This document shows, piece by piece, positions 16,719-25,249 of a stretch of DNA of 64,000 nucleotides. Location: assembly GCA_050730855.1 (NCBI GenBank), contig JBOHNU010000001.1, forward strand, positions 1 to 64,000, read 5' to 3'. Source of the stretch: DASRJJ01 sp050730855 (GTDB taxonomy: Bacteria > Patescibacteriota > Saccharimonadia > Saccharimonadales > UBA4665). Both the position numbers and the translations under genes were made by a program. Each line of letters starts with the position of its first letter. Position 1 is the first letter of the stretch. The notes beneath the pieces were generated by a model. It was not told where the DNA came from. It searched no databases and saw only the letters and a list, made by a program, of their open reading frames with translations.

Positions 16719-16819
16719 CTATAACTAGAATACCCTTGTTTGGCGAAAATGCGAGCATAAGCACTCTTGTATAGTCTCTTCCTGAGATGACTTTGCTATA
16801 GTTAGGGTTAATCAAAACT

Positions 16820-17803
16820 ATGCCACAAAAAACACAGAAGCCCTCAGAACATCACTCCCCCCGTGTCAAGAAAGCGGCCGAGATTATTCGCACGCTTCGA
16901 TTTTTGTGGAGACAATCACGGTCGCTCCCAAAAGAGCTTCAAACCATAAAGCTACAGCCGGTTCCGCGATCAGTGCTTGGTGCATACGCAGTAAGTAAAG
17001 CCGAAATTGAGGCAATCTACGGTAGTGACCATTTACGTCGCGGCCTTCTCTATCATGGAACAGGTGCACTGCAATACGATGGATATAAGTATGGCACCGG
17101 TATGACTGGTAAGCTGCGCAGACCAATCGACGCCATATTGGAAGATGGCTTAACGCCCCATGCCGATCCTTGGGCGGTCACTGAAGGCTCTCCGCTCAGC
17201 GTATCCTTCGCCACTGTATGGTCTTATGCAAGATTCTACGCTGAGGCGCATCAAACACCCGACGACCCATTGGAGTGGGAGTATGGCAACAGGACTGGAT
17301 GGTTTTCGTACTGCATAGTTGGCACTGCTCGGCAAAGTCTGGGTACGGCATTGTTGGCTAGTAATATTCTCAAGCTGGGTCGGCCAAAACAAGAATTGAG
17401 AACACTTCACGCTACCAACAATGGCTATAGTCGGTTGCAGCGCTGGGCGCTTGATTTGCGACGCGATGTTACACCCCAAACGTCTATGATAGATGTGATC
17501 TGTGGGCAAACCGACATACCCGGCAATTTCGGCGCTATCATAACAGTGTCGGAGGATGACGTACCGCTAGCGCCTATGGGGCTGGGCGGTACATACGAAA
17601 AGCGTGCGGCGCGCCCAGTGAGGCCAGAGGAATTCACCTCCCTGGCAGTTCCGCTTAATAAAGTGGAGGAATATGCGGCTAAAGTACACCGCTTAGGGTA
17701 CTCGTTTCCTGTGCTCTCCATAGAGGTCGTTGAGTACCATATGTCTCATTTCCCAATACAGGAGCTCGCGCACGCTCATCGTGCTACAATACAATCAATA
17801 TGA
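16820..17803 (+). CDS. probable ADP-ribosyltransferase-fold protein (toxin candidate)
   Basis: 327 residues. A central stretch has the arrangement seen in ART-fold proteins: LLYHGTG about residues 75-81 (the NAD-binding His), IDAILEDGLTPHADPW about 101-116, then SVSFATVWSYARFYAEAH about 124-141, like the Ser-Phe-Ala/Tyr strand and helix of PARP, RES and RNA 2'-phosphotransferase families. Residues 150-327 are unassigned. No secretion signal. Its stop overlaps the ATG of an XRE gene by 4 nt, a toxin-antitoxin-like layout. The fold call is from motif reading only. A TATAGT box lies 17 nt before the ATG. Confidence 0.5.
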   Translation: MPQKTQKPSEHHSPRVKKAAEIIRTLRFLWRQSRSLPKELQTIKLQPVPRSVLGAYAVSKAEIEAIYGSDHLRRGLLYHGTGALQYDGYKYGTGMTGKLRRPIDAILEDGLTPHADPWAVTEGSPLSVSFATVWSYARFYAEAHQTPDDPLEWEYGNRTGWFSYCIVGTARQSLGTALLASNILKLGRPKQELRTLHATNNGYSRLQRWALDLRRDVTPQTSMIDVICGQTDIPGNFGAIITVSEDDVPLAPMGLGGTYEKRAARPVRPEEFTSLAVPLNKVEEYAAKVHRLGYSFPVLSIEVVEYHMSHFPIQELAHAHRATIQSI

Positions 17804-18018
17804 CAGATGACAAAGTCTCTATTGAACGCACCGCTACACGGCTTCGCAAAGCGCGGCAAGCTAGCGGGCTTACGCAAGCCGAAGTAGCAAAGAGGGCTAG
17901 CATTAGCGAGAATCACTACGCACAAATTGAGCGTGCCGAGAAGAATCCCACCGTCTCCACCTTCAAAAGCATCATCAAAGCTCTTGGCGTCTCTTCTTCT
18001 GAGATTTTAGATAAATAG
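17800..18018 (+). CDS. XRE-family regulator coupled to the ART-like gene
   Basis: 72 residues, almost all one Cro/C1 HTH: RLRKARQASGLTQAEVAKRA ... SENHYAQIERAEKNPTV ... SIIKALGV. The start codon overlaps the stop of the ART-like gene (ATGA), so the two are co-translated. In the known Xre-RES systems the Xre protein neutralises an ART-fold NAD-consuming toxin; a similar role is inferred here, with the gene order reversed. Confidence 0.85.
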   Translation: MTDDKVSIERTATRLRKARQASGLTQAEVAKRASISENHYAQIERAEKNPTVSTFKSIIKALGVSSSEILDK

Positions 18019-18019
18019 C

Positions 18020-18547
18020 TCACCCCTTATTCGGAGCAACAACAAGGCTGTAGGTGTCCTCGATCTTGTTGCCATCAATAAAATCTGGCGAGTACGGCTT
18101 GGCCTCACGGATCAAATAGTCCTGCCAGCCCATAAAACCTTTGCGCTGCTCGGGTGTATTACCAAAAGGGTTCTTGCGGTCGGGGCTAGCGAGATTGTGT
18201 AGTAGCTGATCTTCGGTAACACGGACAAGGATAAGTTTGTCAAAGAGTTTGTAGCAACCGGCGATGTTTTCTGACGAGCCGCAGACGATTGCATCGGGAT
18301 TGTCGGCCAGGAATTGCTTTAGGCGATCTTCTATCCAGTACCAGCCATACTTCTTATACCAATTATCTTGGCCGGTTTCCTTATGATCGCTTACAAGCCC
18401 GAGTACTTTACCCGTTTTGAATTCACGCCACTCACAAAGGCCTGGTATTTCGTCGGCATCGAAGAAACGCTTGTCATTTTGCTGGGTAGCGTAACGAACC
18501 AAGGTTGTTTTGCCGGAGCCGGGAGTGCCTGTGACTAAAGTAGCCAT
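18020..18547 (-). CDS. P-loop kinase-like NTPase
   Basis: 175-residue protein opening directly with a Walker A loop (TLVTGTPGSGKTTLV). A DADE segment and a C-terminal basic stretch follow, in the style of small adenylate/shikimate/gluconate-kinase-like enzymes. The likely Walker B/LID pattern (LILVRVTEDQLL) fits this group, but the phosphate acceptor cannot be read from sequence. It converges on the ART/XRE pair, with stops 2 bp apart. Confidence 0.65.
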   Translation of the reverse strand: MATLVTGTPGSGKTTLVRYATQQNDKRFFDADEIPGLCEWREFKTGKVLGLVSDHKETGQDNWYKKYGWYWIEDRLKQFLADNPDAIVCGSSENIAGCYKLFDKLILVRVTEDQLLHNLASPDRKNPFGNTPEQRKGFMGWQDYLIREAKPYSPDFIDGNKIEDTYSLVVAPNKG

Positions 18548-18602
18548 TGGAGGTTATTTTAGCAGAATAAAGCTGTGCATAACTGCAAGTAGTATCTTGT
18601 AA

Positions 18603-18637
18603 CTATAGCCTCAGCTATAGTAAACTATATCTATAGC
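18603..18637. repeat. three CTATAG boxes upstream of the recombinase pair
   Basis: CTATAG occurs at 18603-18608, 18615-18620 and 18631-18636, with a related CTATAT between. Each box is self-complementary and the last two overlap possible -10 hexamers (TATAGT, TATAGC). Likely protein-binding sites controlling the 18650-20330 transcript. Confidence 0.4.
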
Positions 18638-18649
18638 AATAGATAACAG

Positions 18650-18862
18650 ATGAGGGTAGTCATGTTATTAACCAGCCAAAGTATAGGGGAAGTCGAAACA
18701 CAGCCAATGCAAGCAACTGATAAGGTTGAAGCGCTTCGGCAGATAATCGCCAAACAAGAACAGCGCGAAGTCGGCTACGAAGAAGCGCAAGAGATTGGCA
18801 CTTTACTCATTGAGTTCTATCAGGTGCTAGCCGAGGACGTCTGCAATGACCCCGAAAGCTAA
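18650..18862 (+). CDS. small hypothetical protein coupled to the recombinase
   Basis: 70 residues, helical and acidic (VEALRQIIAKQEQREVGYEEAQEIGTLL in outline). Its stop overlaps the serine recombinase start by 17 nt, so they are coupled. The position suits a recombination-directionality or accessory factor, but no known excisionase motif is seen. Start could be the ATG at 18650 (behind a -10 box) or at 18662 (GAGGG five nt upstream). Confidence 0.55.
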   Translation: MRVVMLLTSQSIGEVETQPMQATDKVEALRQIIAKQEQREVGYEEAQEIGTLLIEFYQVLAEDVCNDPES

Positions 18863-20330
18863 AGCCGTCATCCTTGCACGCGTATCCAGTAAATCCCAGG
18901 AAGATGAGGGCTACTCGTTGGATTCGCAGGTAAAGCTCCTGCATTTATACTGCGGGAACAAAGACCTCTTCGTGGCAAAGGTATTCAAAATCACTGAATC
19001 AGCCTCCAAATCCACTCAGCGCCGGACGTTCAAGGAAGCGATGAAATTCATCGAAGACAACAGGATCAAGCACCTCATCATCGAAAAAGTAGACCGCCAC
19101 GTCCGTAACCTCAACGATGCCGTCGCGACCCATGATTGGCTCATGGCAGACGAAAACAAACAAGTCCACTTTGTTAAAGATTCGCTCATCATGCACAAGA
19201 ACTCACGCTCGCAGGAATGGCTCAACTGGGGTATTCGTGTGGTAATGTCCAAAAACTACATCGATAACCTGCGCGAAGAAGCCATGAAAGGTTGGGCCGA
19301 AAAGCTGGCGCAGGGTTGGCTGCCCGCTCCGCCGCCATGCGGCTACATGACCATTACGCACAACGGCAAGCGTATACATGTGCCCGACCCGATAACTATG
19401 CCCATCATGCAGCGTGTGTTCAGGCTCTATTTGGGGCCAAACCATTCAATCAAGTCGATCACGCTGGAGCTGGAGAAAGCAGGGGTGCGTACCCGCAAAG
19501 GCAGACCGTACTCTAAAAGCCACGTCCAAAAACTTCTCACTAACACCTTTTACATCGGCATTAACCACTTTGACGGTAAGGACTATCCTGGTGCACAAGA
19601 AACATTCATCGATAAAGAGTTGTTCAATAAAGTACAGCAGAAAATGCACCGTGGGCGGCCAATGGTTTACAAGATACACAACCCTGCGCTCAAGAACATT
19701 ATTACTTGTGAGGACTGTGACGGCGTAATAACATGGCAGCTACAAAAAGGCCGCTACTACGGCGCCTGCCAGCGTAATAAAGCCAGTTGTAACCGCCGGA
19801 AGTTTATACGCGAAGACCTGGTCGAAGCCGCGATCATCGAGCAGCTAGACAAGCTGGTGTGTCCATCGCCAGCAATAATCGACTGGGTAGCAAACGAGAT
19901 GCGCGAGAAGCAGCACGAAAGCATAGAGGCACAAGAGCGCATGCTGACTTCAATCCAAGCGCAGGTAGATCGGCTTGATCGTATGGACAGCCAGCTTTAC
20001 GACGATAAATTAGCGGGTGACATACCAAAGGAGAAATACGATGAAAAACATCAACAGTTCGTAAGCCAGAAGGTCGAGCTTGAAGCCCAAAAGGAAAAGC
20101 TCGGCAAGAACGCCTCGCAGGGCTTAGAGCAGCGCCTGGTGCTGCTTGAGCTATCCCAAAAAGCAGCAAGCATATACCGAAAGAAGACGCCCGAACAAAA
20201 GCGCCTCATCGTAACCAAACTGTTCAGCAAAATCACATCGAAGGACGATCGCGTATCTGTTAGTTACACCAATTTCGCCCAAGCTATCGCTGGGAACGTA
20301 CAGAAAACTAAGGAACTACTAGGAGAATAG
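18846..20330 (+). CDS. large serine recombinase (site-specific integrase)
   Basis: 494 residues with the large-serine-recombinase order: resolvase catalytic domain (ARVSSKSQEDEGYSLDSQ, active Ser about residue 14 or 15), recombinase domain about 160-260 (PPPCGYM ... VRTRKGRPYS), zinc ribbon (CEDCDG ... CQRNKASC, about 285-315) and a long coiled coil about 355-430. Such enzymes join attP and attB to integrate phages and conjugative elements. The gene ends 87 bp from the 3' end of tRNA-Trp, pointing to integration at or near that tRNA, although serine integrases more often use protein-coding sites. Confidence 0.93.
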   Translation: MTPKAKAVILARVSSKSQEDEGYSLDSQVKLLHLYCGNKDLFVAKVFKITESASKSTQRRTFKEAMKFIEDNRIKHLIIEKVDRHVRNLNDAVATHDWLMADENKQVHFVKDSLIMHKNSRSQEWLNWGIRVVMSKNYIDNLREEAMKGWAEKLAQGWLPAPPPCGYMTITHNGKRIHVPDPITMPIMQRVFRLYLGPNHSIKSITLELEKAGVRTRKGRPYSKSHVQKLLTNTFYIGINHFDGKDYPGAQETFIDKELFNKVQQKMHRGRPMVYKIHNPALKNIITCEDCDGVITWQLQKGRYYGACQRNKASCNRRKFIREDLVEAAIIEQLDKLVCPSPAIIDWVANEMREKQHESIEAQERMLTSIQAQVDRLDRMDSQLYDDKLAGDIPKEKYDEKHQQFVSQKVELEAQKEKLGKNASQGLEQRLVLLELSQKAASIYRKKTPEQKRLIVTKLFSKITSKDDRVSVSYTNFAQAIAGNVQKTKELLGE

Positions 20331-20417
20331 AAAATGACCAACCAAACCGATCAAAAAGACAAAAACAACAGAGGTAAAATGGCTGAAGAAGAACTAAAAA
20401 ATGCGTTGAGACCTATA

Positions 20418-20494
20418 TGGCAGGGGAGACAGGATTTGAACCTGCGACCCTCGGTTTTGGAGACCGATGCTCTGGCCAACTGAGCTACTCCCCT
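20418..20494 (-). tRNA. trnW: tRNA-Trp (anticodon CCA)
   Basis: On the minus strand AGGGGAG pairs with CTCCCCT, followed by the discriminator G and an encoded CCA. The D arm AGCTC...GAGC, anticodon loop tCTCCAAAa (CCA), and T arm GCAGG-TTCGAATCC-TGT are all present. Length 77 nt. Its 3' end faces the island, which supports use as an integration boundary. Confidence 0.95.
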
Positions 20495-20612
20495 AAGCCT
20501 GCCAGCTAACTGCTAACAGAGATATAATACGCTAAAATCCGGGCGTTGTCACCTTGAACCCACTTCCTTAAATCTTCCATATTCTTGCGTAATCTGGTAT
20601 ACCTAGATGTAC

Positions 20613-21275
20613 ATGCAAAAAGTCGCGCCCACCAAACCGCTTTTTATACTCTTGTACGGGTTCCCTGGAGCAGGGAAGACGTATTTTGCCCGGCAGCTGT
20701 GCGAGCATCTGCAGGCGGCGCACGTGCATGGCGACCGCATCCGCGGCGAATTATTCGAAAAGCCGCAGTACGACAAAGAAGAAAACGGGGTAGTTGGCCA
20801 CCTAATGGATTACATTGCCGGGGAGTTTTTAAGCGCCGGCCTGAGTGTGATGTACGATGCAAACGCCATGCGCGCCAGCCAGCGGCGCCGCTTGCGCGAT
20901 ATGGCTCGCAAACACCACGCCACACCGCTGCTTATTTGGTTTCAGATTGATCTAGAGAGTGCACACGCCCGCTTTGCCGCCAGAGACCGCCGCCGTTCCG
21001 ACGATAAGTTTGCCGGGCCAGGCGACCAAGCCACCTTTGAGCATACTACCGGCAGCATGCAAAATCCGCAGAACGAAGAATACATTGTTGTTAGCGGCAA
21101 ACACGCCTTTCCCACGCAGCTCAGCGCCTTCACCAAGCGCTTGCGCGAGCTGGAGCTTATTCCACGGCTGGCCGAAGTAAGCACCAAACTCGTTAAGCCA
21201 GGCCTGGTAAATCTTATTCCCAACCCGGCCGCCGGGCGGGTAGACCTATCTAGGCGCAATATCGTTATTCGTTAG
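20613..21275 (+). CDS. AAA/zeta-type P-loop kinase
   Basis: About 220 residues: Walker A YGFPGAGKTYFARQL at the N terminus, HGDRIRGELF after the first helix, and an Arg-rich LID-like segment (RFAARDRRRSD). This resembles the AAA_33 / polynucleotide-kinase-like group that phosphorylates small molecules or nucleic-acid ends; the substrate is unknown. A TATACC box (20598-20603) ends 9 nt before the ATG at 20613; the ATG at 20607 would fall upstream of the transcription start, so 20613 is used. First core gene after the island; followed by ygjP after 13 bp. Confidence 0.75.
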   Translation: MQKVAPTKPLFILLYGFPGAGKTYFARQLCEHLQAAHVHGDRIRGELFEKPQYDKEENGVVGHLMDYIAGEFLSAGLSVMYDANAMRASQRRRLRDMARKHHATPLLIWFQIDLESAHARFAARDRRRSDDKFAGPGDQATFEHTTGSMQNPQNEEYIVVSGKHAFPTQLSAFTKRLRELELIPRLAEVSTKLVKPGLVNLIPNPAAGRVDLSRRNIVIR

Positions 21276-21288
21276 CGACGGGAGCATT

Positions 21289-21990
21289 ATGGCTACAAAA
21301 AACGTGACGCTGGACGAAATCGGCTCCGTCACCTTATACAAACGCCGGGGCAACCGCAGCTTGCGCCTGAGCGTGTCGCCGCGCGGCGAAGTGCGCGTGT
21401 CGATGCCGCACTGGCTGCCGTACAAGGCGGGCGAGCAATTCGCGCTTTCCAAGGCGTCGTGGATTCTGGCACACCAGCCGGCCACCCTACAAACCGGGCT
21501 GCAGCACGGCCAGCGGATTGGCAAAGCGCACCGCTTGTATTTTGCGTCCGACTATAGCGCCAGTAAAGTAAGCACCAGGGTCGGGCAGGGAGAAATCCGC
21601 GTAACTCACCCGGCAGCCACCGCATCCAACCACCAAAACGTGCAGGCTCCGGCGCGGCGCGCCGGCATGCGCGCTCTGCGCAAAGAGGCCGCGCAGCTGT
21701 TGCCGCAGCGGCTGCAAACTCTGTCCGAAAAAACCGGCCTTGCCTACCACGCCGTTAAGGTAAAACCGCTCAAAACCCGCTGGGGCAGCTGTAGCTCGGC
21801 CAAAGACATTACGCTTAACATTTTTCTAATGCAGCTGCCCTGGCATTTAATTGACTACGTGCTCGTGCACGAGCTAGCCCACACCAAGGTTATGCGCCAT
21901 GGCCCGCCGTTTTGGCAGGAGCTGGAAAAACACGTGCCGCTCGCCCGGCAGCTGCGCAAAGAGATCGGCCAATTTCAGCCAACTTTCTGA
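21289..21990 (+). CDS. YgjP/WLM-type M48-like metallopeptidase
   Basis: 233 residues. The C-terminal half has the zinc-protease motif HELAHTKVMRHG (HExxH, third ligand in the downstream H-GPPFW) and the typical KTRWGSCSS that precedes it in YgjP (DUF45) proteins. The N-terminal half is a beta-rich domain (RRGNRSLRLSVSPRGEVRV). The role in cells is not clear; soluble, no signal peptide. It sits 13 bp after the P-loop kinase gene and probably shares its transcript. Confidence 0.9.
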   Translation: MATKNVTLDEIGSVTLYKRRGNRSLRLSVSPRGEVRVSMPHWLPYKAGEQFALSKASWILAHQPATLQTGLQHGQRIGKAHRLYFASDYSASKVSTRVGQGEIRVTHPAATASNHQNVQAPARRAGMRALRKEAAQLLPQRLQTLSEKTGLAYHAVKVKPLKTRWGSCSSAKDITLNIFLMQLPWHLIDYVLVHELAHTKVMRHGPPFWQELEKHVPLARQLRKEIGQFQPTF

Positions 21991-22026
21991 GAGCTAACTA
22001 AGAACCGCTTCTGCTAGAATGAGTGT

Positions 22027-23127
22027 ATGTTTCGGCGCAAAAAGAGCCTGCCCTCCGACCAGCTGGATCATGAACGGCTGACCAGTCTGGTAAACAGCAT
22101 GGCCGACGGCGTGCTGGCAGTTGACCCGCAAATGAGCATTGTGCTAAGCAACGGCGCGGCGCTCAATATTCTGGATGTTAACAACACGCTGCGCGGCAAA
22201 AAGTTGGGCAAGGTGCTCACGCCCATCGACAAGAACAACCAACCGCTGGATATCGAGCGCCTTGTAGAAGACACCACCATTCCCACGACTAACCGTGATT
22301 TGCTGCTTAAATACGACGACGGCAGCAAAATAAATCTGTACCTCAGCATTGCGCCGGTGCACCTGGGCTATAGCAAGCACAGGCAGAATGAAGCCGGGTT
22401 TGTAATTTTGCTGCGCGACATTACGCACGAGAAGTCGCTGGAGGAAGAGCGCGACGAGTTTATTAGCGTGGTCAGCCACGAACTGCGCACGCCGATTGCC
22501 ATCGCCGAGGGCAATATAAGCAACGCGCAATTTGTGGTGGGAAAATCAGGCAGCGCCAAGCTGATATCCGACGCCCTGAAGCAGGCACACAACCAAGTCT
22601 TGTTTTTGGCCGACATGATAAACGACCTCGCCATGCTGTCGCGCGCCGAACGCGGCAAACTTACTATGGACGTCGAACCCATCGACGTTAGGGCGCTGGT
22701 TGTCGACTTGGCCACCAACTACGAGCCCCAAGCCAAAGCCAAAAAGGTCACTCTAAAAACAGAGTTAGACGGCGCGGCCACAACGCTAAACTCCAGCAAA
22801 CTGTACGTGCGTGAGATACTGCAAAACTTTATAACCAATGCCCTAAAATACACCGACAAGGGCTCAGTTACCGTTACCGCCAAGCCCGCCGAAAAAGGCG
22901 TAACGTTCGCGGTGTCCGACACCGGCATTGGCATTAGCAAGGGCGACCAAGAAAAGCTGTTCGATAAGTTCTTCAGAAGCGAGGACTTCCGCACGCGCAA
23001 AACCAACGGCACCGGCCTTGGCCTGTACGTCACCATGAAGCTGGCGCGGCTGTTGCACGCCGAAATTGAGGTGCAAAGCGAGCTAAACAAAGGCTCGACC
23101 TTCAGCATTTTCGTCCCAAACCTCTAA
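22027..23127 (+). CDS. soluble PAS-domain sensor histidine kinase
   Basis: 366 residues: N-terminal PAS domain (about 20-130), HisKA with H-box SVVSHELRTPIA (about 148-159), and HATPase with N box NALKYT, G1 DTGIGIS, F box DKFFRSEDF and G2 GTGLGLYV. No transmembrane helix, so it senses a cytoplasmic cue. No response regulator is adjacent, so it is an orphan here. The -10 box TAGAAT (22015-22020) ends 6 nt before the ATG: leaderless start. All catalytic boxes look intact. Confidence 0.95.
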   Translation: MFRRKKSLPSDQLDHERLTSLVNSMADGVLAVDPQMSIVLSNGAALNILDVNNTLRGKKLGKVLTPIDKNNQPLDIERLVEDTTIPTTNRDLLLKYDDGSKINLYLSIAPVHLGYSKHRQNEAGFVILLRDITHEKSLEEERDEFISVVSHELRTPIAIAEGNISNAQFVVGKSGSAKLISDALKQAHNQVLFLADMINDLAMLSRAERGKLTMDVEPIDVRALVVDLATNYEPQAKAKKVTLKTELDGAATTLNSSKLYVREILQNFITNALKYTDKGSVTVTAKPAEKGVTFAVSDTGIGISKGDQEKLFDKFFRSEDFRTRKTNGTGLGLYVTMKLARLLHAEIEVQSELNKGSTFSIFVPNL

Positions 23128-23158
23128 AACGTGGCGGGAGGCTGTAAAGGTCAGGTTT

Positions 23159-24670
23159 TTAAATTTTTGGCAAGTGCGGGATAACATGCATGGCCGGAAT
23201 GCAGATGTTGCGGCCTTTCCACTCAACCACCGAAAACTCATACTTCCACATCGAGTAATGCAGCAGCACGATGTCGGCCAGTATCATAAACGGCGGCGCA
23301 ATCAAGCCGAACCACCAGGTATTAACCTTGGTGCTCAGCACCACTAACTCGTGCGTGGTTATCAGCAGTAGGCACGCAAGCGTGGCAATCACCTGGGCGG
23401 CCAGGCCGATGTCAACAAAAAAACCGCCCAAGCTAAGCGCGAATGGCAGCAGCAAAAACGAAAACTCTAAAAAGGAATGGATGGCCACTTGTTCCGGCCG
23501 GCGATGCACCTGCGGGTAGCGCATACGGACGGCGGTGTCGCGCTGGCCAGTCAGCGTCTTAACGCTAACAATGCCGTTGCCCCGCCCGGCGCGGAGGAAG
23601 CTGTAGCCATCGCGCATGCGGATGGCGGCTTTGGCAAAGTGCGCCTCGGGGACTATCGAGCGTGCCACAGCCTTAAACCCACCAGCTTTCTGCAGCGCGT
23701 CGCGGCTGATAATCCAACAACTGCTAAGCACCGGCGGACGGTTAGTAAACCGCCGGGGCGGCACCAGCTCCCACCAATAACGCATAGCTTGGATAAGAGA
23801 CGCCGCGCCGTAGTTGCCGGGCGAGCGAAGCGGGAGAATGCTGACCATAGATTTTCGGCGCTGGATCATGAGGCTTGCGAGCTTGCGAAGGCTGTCGCGC
23901 TCAAACCTAATATCTGCACCGCAAAACAGCACCAGCTCGCCGCTAGTGTGGCGCAACAACTGATCGTACGCATAATTTTTGGCCAGCCAGGTTGGCGGAG
24001 GTTGCTCGCCCTGGATAAACCGCACCCCTGCGTGGGCAAAACTGCGGATAATCTCAGGTGTGCGCTTGGTTTGCGAGCAATCGTCGAGCACCAAAATCTC
24101 CAACTTCGGATAGTCACTGGCAACCAAACTTTGCAGGCAGGATTGCAACTCATCCGTTTCGTTGCGCGCCGGTATAGCCACAGTTAGGGTTGGCAACTCG
24201 TCGTCGGAGTAATGCTTTTGCGCTGCCGGCCAGCTTGTGCGCTTAGTAGTGCGCATAACTGATGCCAGCGACACCGCGGCAGCCACAAACTGCAAACTGG
24301 CAATTGCCGTCCAGGTGACGTGACCGGTGGTATGCCACTGCTCCCAGGCCAGCCACGCCAGCGCCACTACGCCCTGCAAGATTATCACAACCATGCTTGT
24401 GCGCAGCGTTGCGCGGCGCAGGTAGTGCTCGTGCATCCGCCCTCCAACAACTCGCGCCATATTAAACATCCGGTAGCCGGCCAGGGCAACAATAAGCACA
24501 GAAAATACATTTAACCTCCACGCCAAAAGCAAAGTGCCGCCAGCAGCAAGAGCCAGCATGCCCGCAACCGCCAGCGGCCGCCGCAACGCCCACAAGCCCG
24601 GCAACTGCAAACCCAGCTCAACGGCGATACTCAGCGCCAACAATACTATAAGTACGTCCACAACTAACAT
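23159..24670 (-). CDS. membrane-bound family 2 glycosyltransferase
   Basis: About 500 residues. Four N-terminal hydrophobic segments lead into a GT-A domain: LTVAIPARNE, LEILVLDDCS, then LVLFCGADIRFE in the place of the DxD region. Three C-terminal hydrophobic segments follow. The layout is that of GT2 enzymes that add sugars at the cytoplasmic face to lipid carriers or build cell-surface polymers. The acceptor is unknown. The frame begins with a TTG at 24685, but the ATG at 24670 is more usual. Convergent with the histidine kinase. Confidence 0.8.
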   Translation of the reverse strand: MLVVDVLIVLLALSIAVELGLQLPGLWALRRPLAVAGMLALAAGGTLLLAWRLNVFSVLIVALAGYRMFNMARVVGGRMHEHYLRRATLRTSMVVIILQGVVALAWLAWEQWHTTGHVTWTAIASLQFVAAAVSLASVMRTTKRTSWPAAQKHYSDDELPTLTVAIPARNETDELQSCLQSLVASDYPKLEILVLDDCSQTKRTPEIIRSFAHAGVRFIQGEQPPPTWLAKNYAYDQLLRHTSGELVLFCGADIRFERDSLRKLASLMIQRRKSMVSILPLRSPGNYGAASLIQAMRYWWELVPPRRFTNRPPVLSSCWIISRDALQKAGGFKAVARSIVPEAHFAKAAIRMRDGYSFLRAGRGNGIVSVKTLTGQRDTAVRMRYPQVHRRPEQVAIHSFLEFSFLLLPFALSLGGFFVDIGLAAQVIATLACLLLITTHELVVLSTKVNTWWFGLIAPPFMILADIVLLHYSMWKYEFSVVEWKGRNICIPAMHVIPHLPKI

Positions 24671-24794
24671 AATACACGCTTTCAAATGTGCAGAAATGAG
24701 CGCATCAAAGCCGCTCCTGCCGGCCTACGAGTGCGCACGGGTTCGACCTTTGCGCAACATTTTTGTCGACGTTTTTTGCCGGCTCGCCATACTA

Positions 24795-24856
24795 TTGACT
24801 CCGTGGCGCAAACACGCTATGCTTGACATGTTGGAGCTTACTGTAATGTAAGCTCT
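24795..24856 (+). promoter_or_regulatory. secE-nusG promoter with immediate 5' hairpin
   Basis: TTGACT (24795-24800), 17-bp spacer, TATGCT (24818-24823). The expected start is about 24830. GAGCTTAC (24834-24841) pairs perfectly with GTAAGCTC (24848-24855), followed by TTTATTATTT, so the first thing in the RNA is a hairpin with a U-rich tail. It could stabilise the mRNA or attenuate it. Confidence 0.6.
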
Positions 24857-24876
24857 TTATTATTTGAGGGAGAACC

Positions 24877-25245
24877 GTGGCCGAAAACCCAGCAGCCAAA
24901 GCGCCGAAACGCCGCATTGTAAAAAAAGCAGCGACCGTGCGCGAACAGCTAGAGAAAAAACGCAGTAAAGCGCCGAAAGAGCGAGGCGTCGCCGGCTTGA
25001 CGCTATACTACGTCAGCTGGCCATTCCGTACGCTGGGGCGAGGCCTCGCAAAAGTCGGACGCTTCGTCGTTCCCAAGTACTTCCGGCAGAGTTGGGCCGA
25101 ACTGCGCCAAGTCACCTGGCCAAGCTGGAAGGACACCTGGAAGCTCACCTTCGCGGTTATACTCTTCTCCATTGTGTTCGGTGTGTTCATAACAGTGGTG
25201 GACATCGGCTTAGACAAAGTATTTAGAAAGGCACTAATAGACTAA
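24877..25245 (+). CDS. secE: preprotein translocase subunit SecE
   Basis: 122 residues starting at GTG after GAGGGAG. The family core is near the C terminus: amphipathic WAELRQVTWPSWKDTWK, then a single transmembrane helix (LTFAVILFSIVFGVFITVV). SecE clamps SecY in the Sec channel. The N-terminal 70 residues are a Lys/Ala-rich extension with no hydrophobic stretch long enough for another membrane helix. nusG follows after 4 bp, the usual bacterial order. Confidence 0.95.
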   Translation: MAENPAAKAPKRRIVKKAATVREQLEKKRSKAPKERGVAGLTLYYVSWPFRTLGRGLAKVGRFVVPKYFRQSWAELRQVTWPSWKDTWKLTFAVILFSIVFGVFITVVDIGLDKVFRKALID

Positions 25246-25249
25246 CTTT

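Noticed and set aside
20418..20440. Second att copy of the tRNA-Trp 3' end within the island
   Set aside because: I looked by eye for a further copy of TGGCAGGGGAGACAGG in 1-20 kb and found none. It may lie left of the window.
20334..20483. 49-codon frame after the recombinase that reads into tRNA-Trp (…RQDLNLRPSVLETDALAN)
   Set aside because: The last 20 residues are the well-known translation of the antisense strand of a tRNA. The first 27 codons follow a GGAG and could be a short real peptide, but nothing supports it.
23477..24187. 236-codon + strand frame opposite the GT2 gene
   Set aside because: Antisense to the glycosyltransferase catalytic domain; no motif and no promoter.
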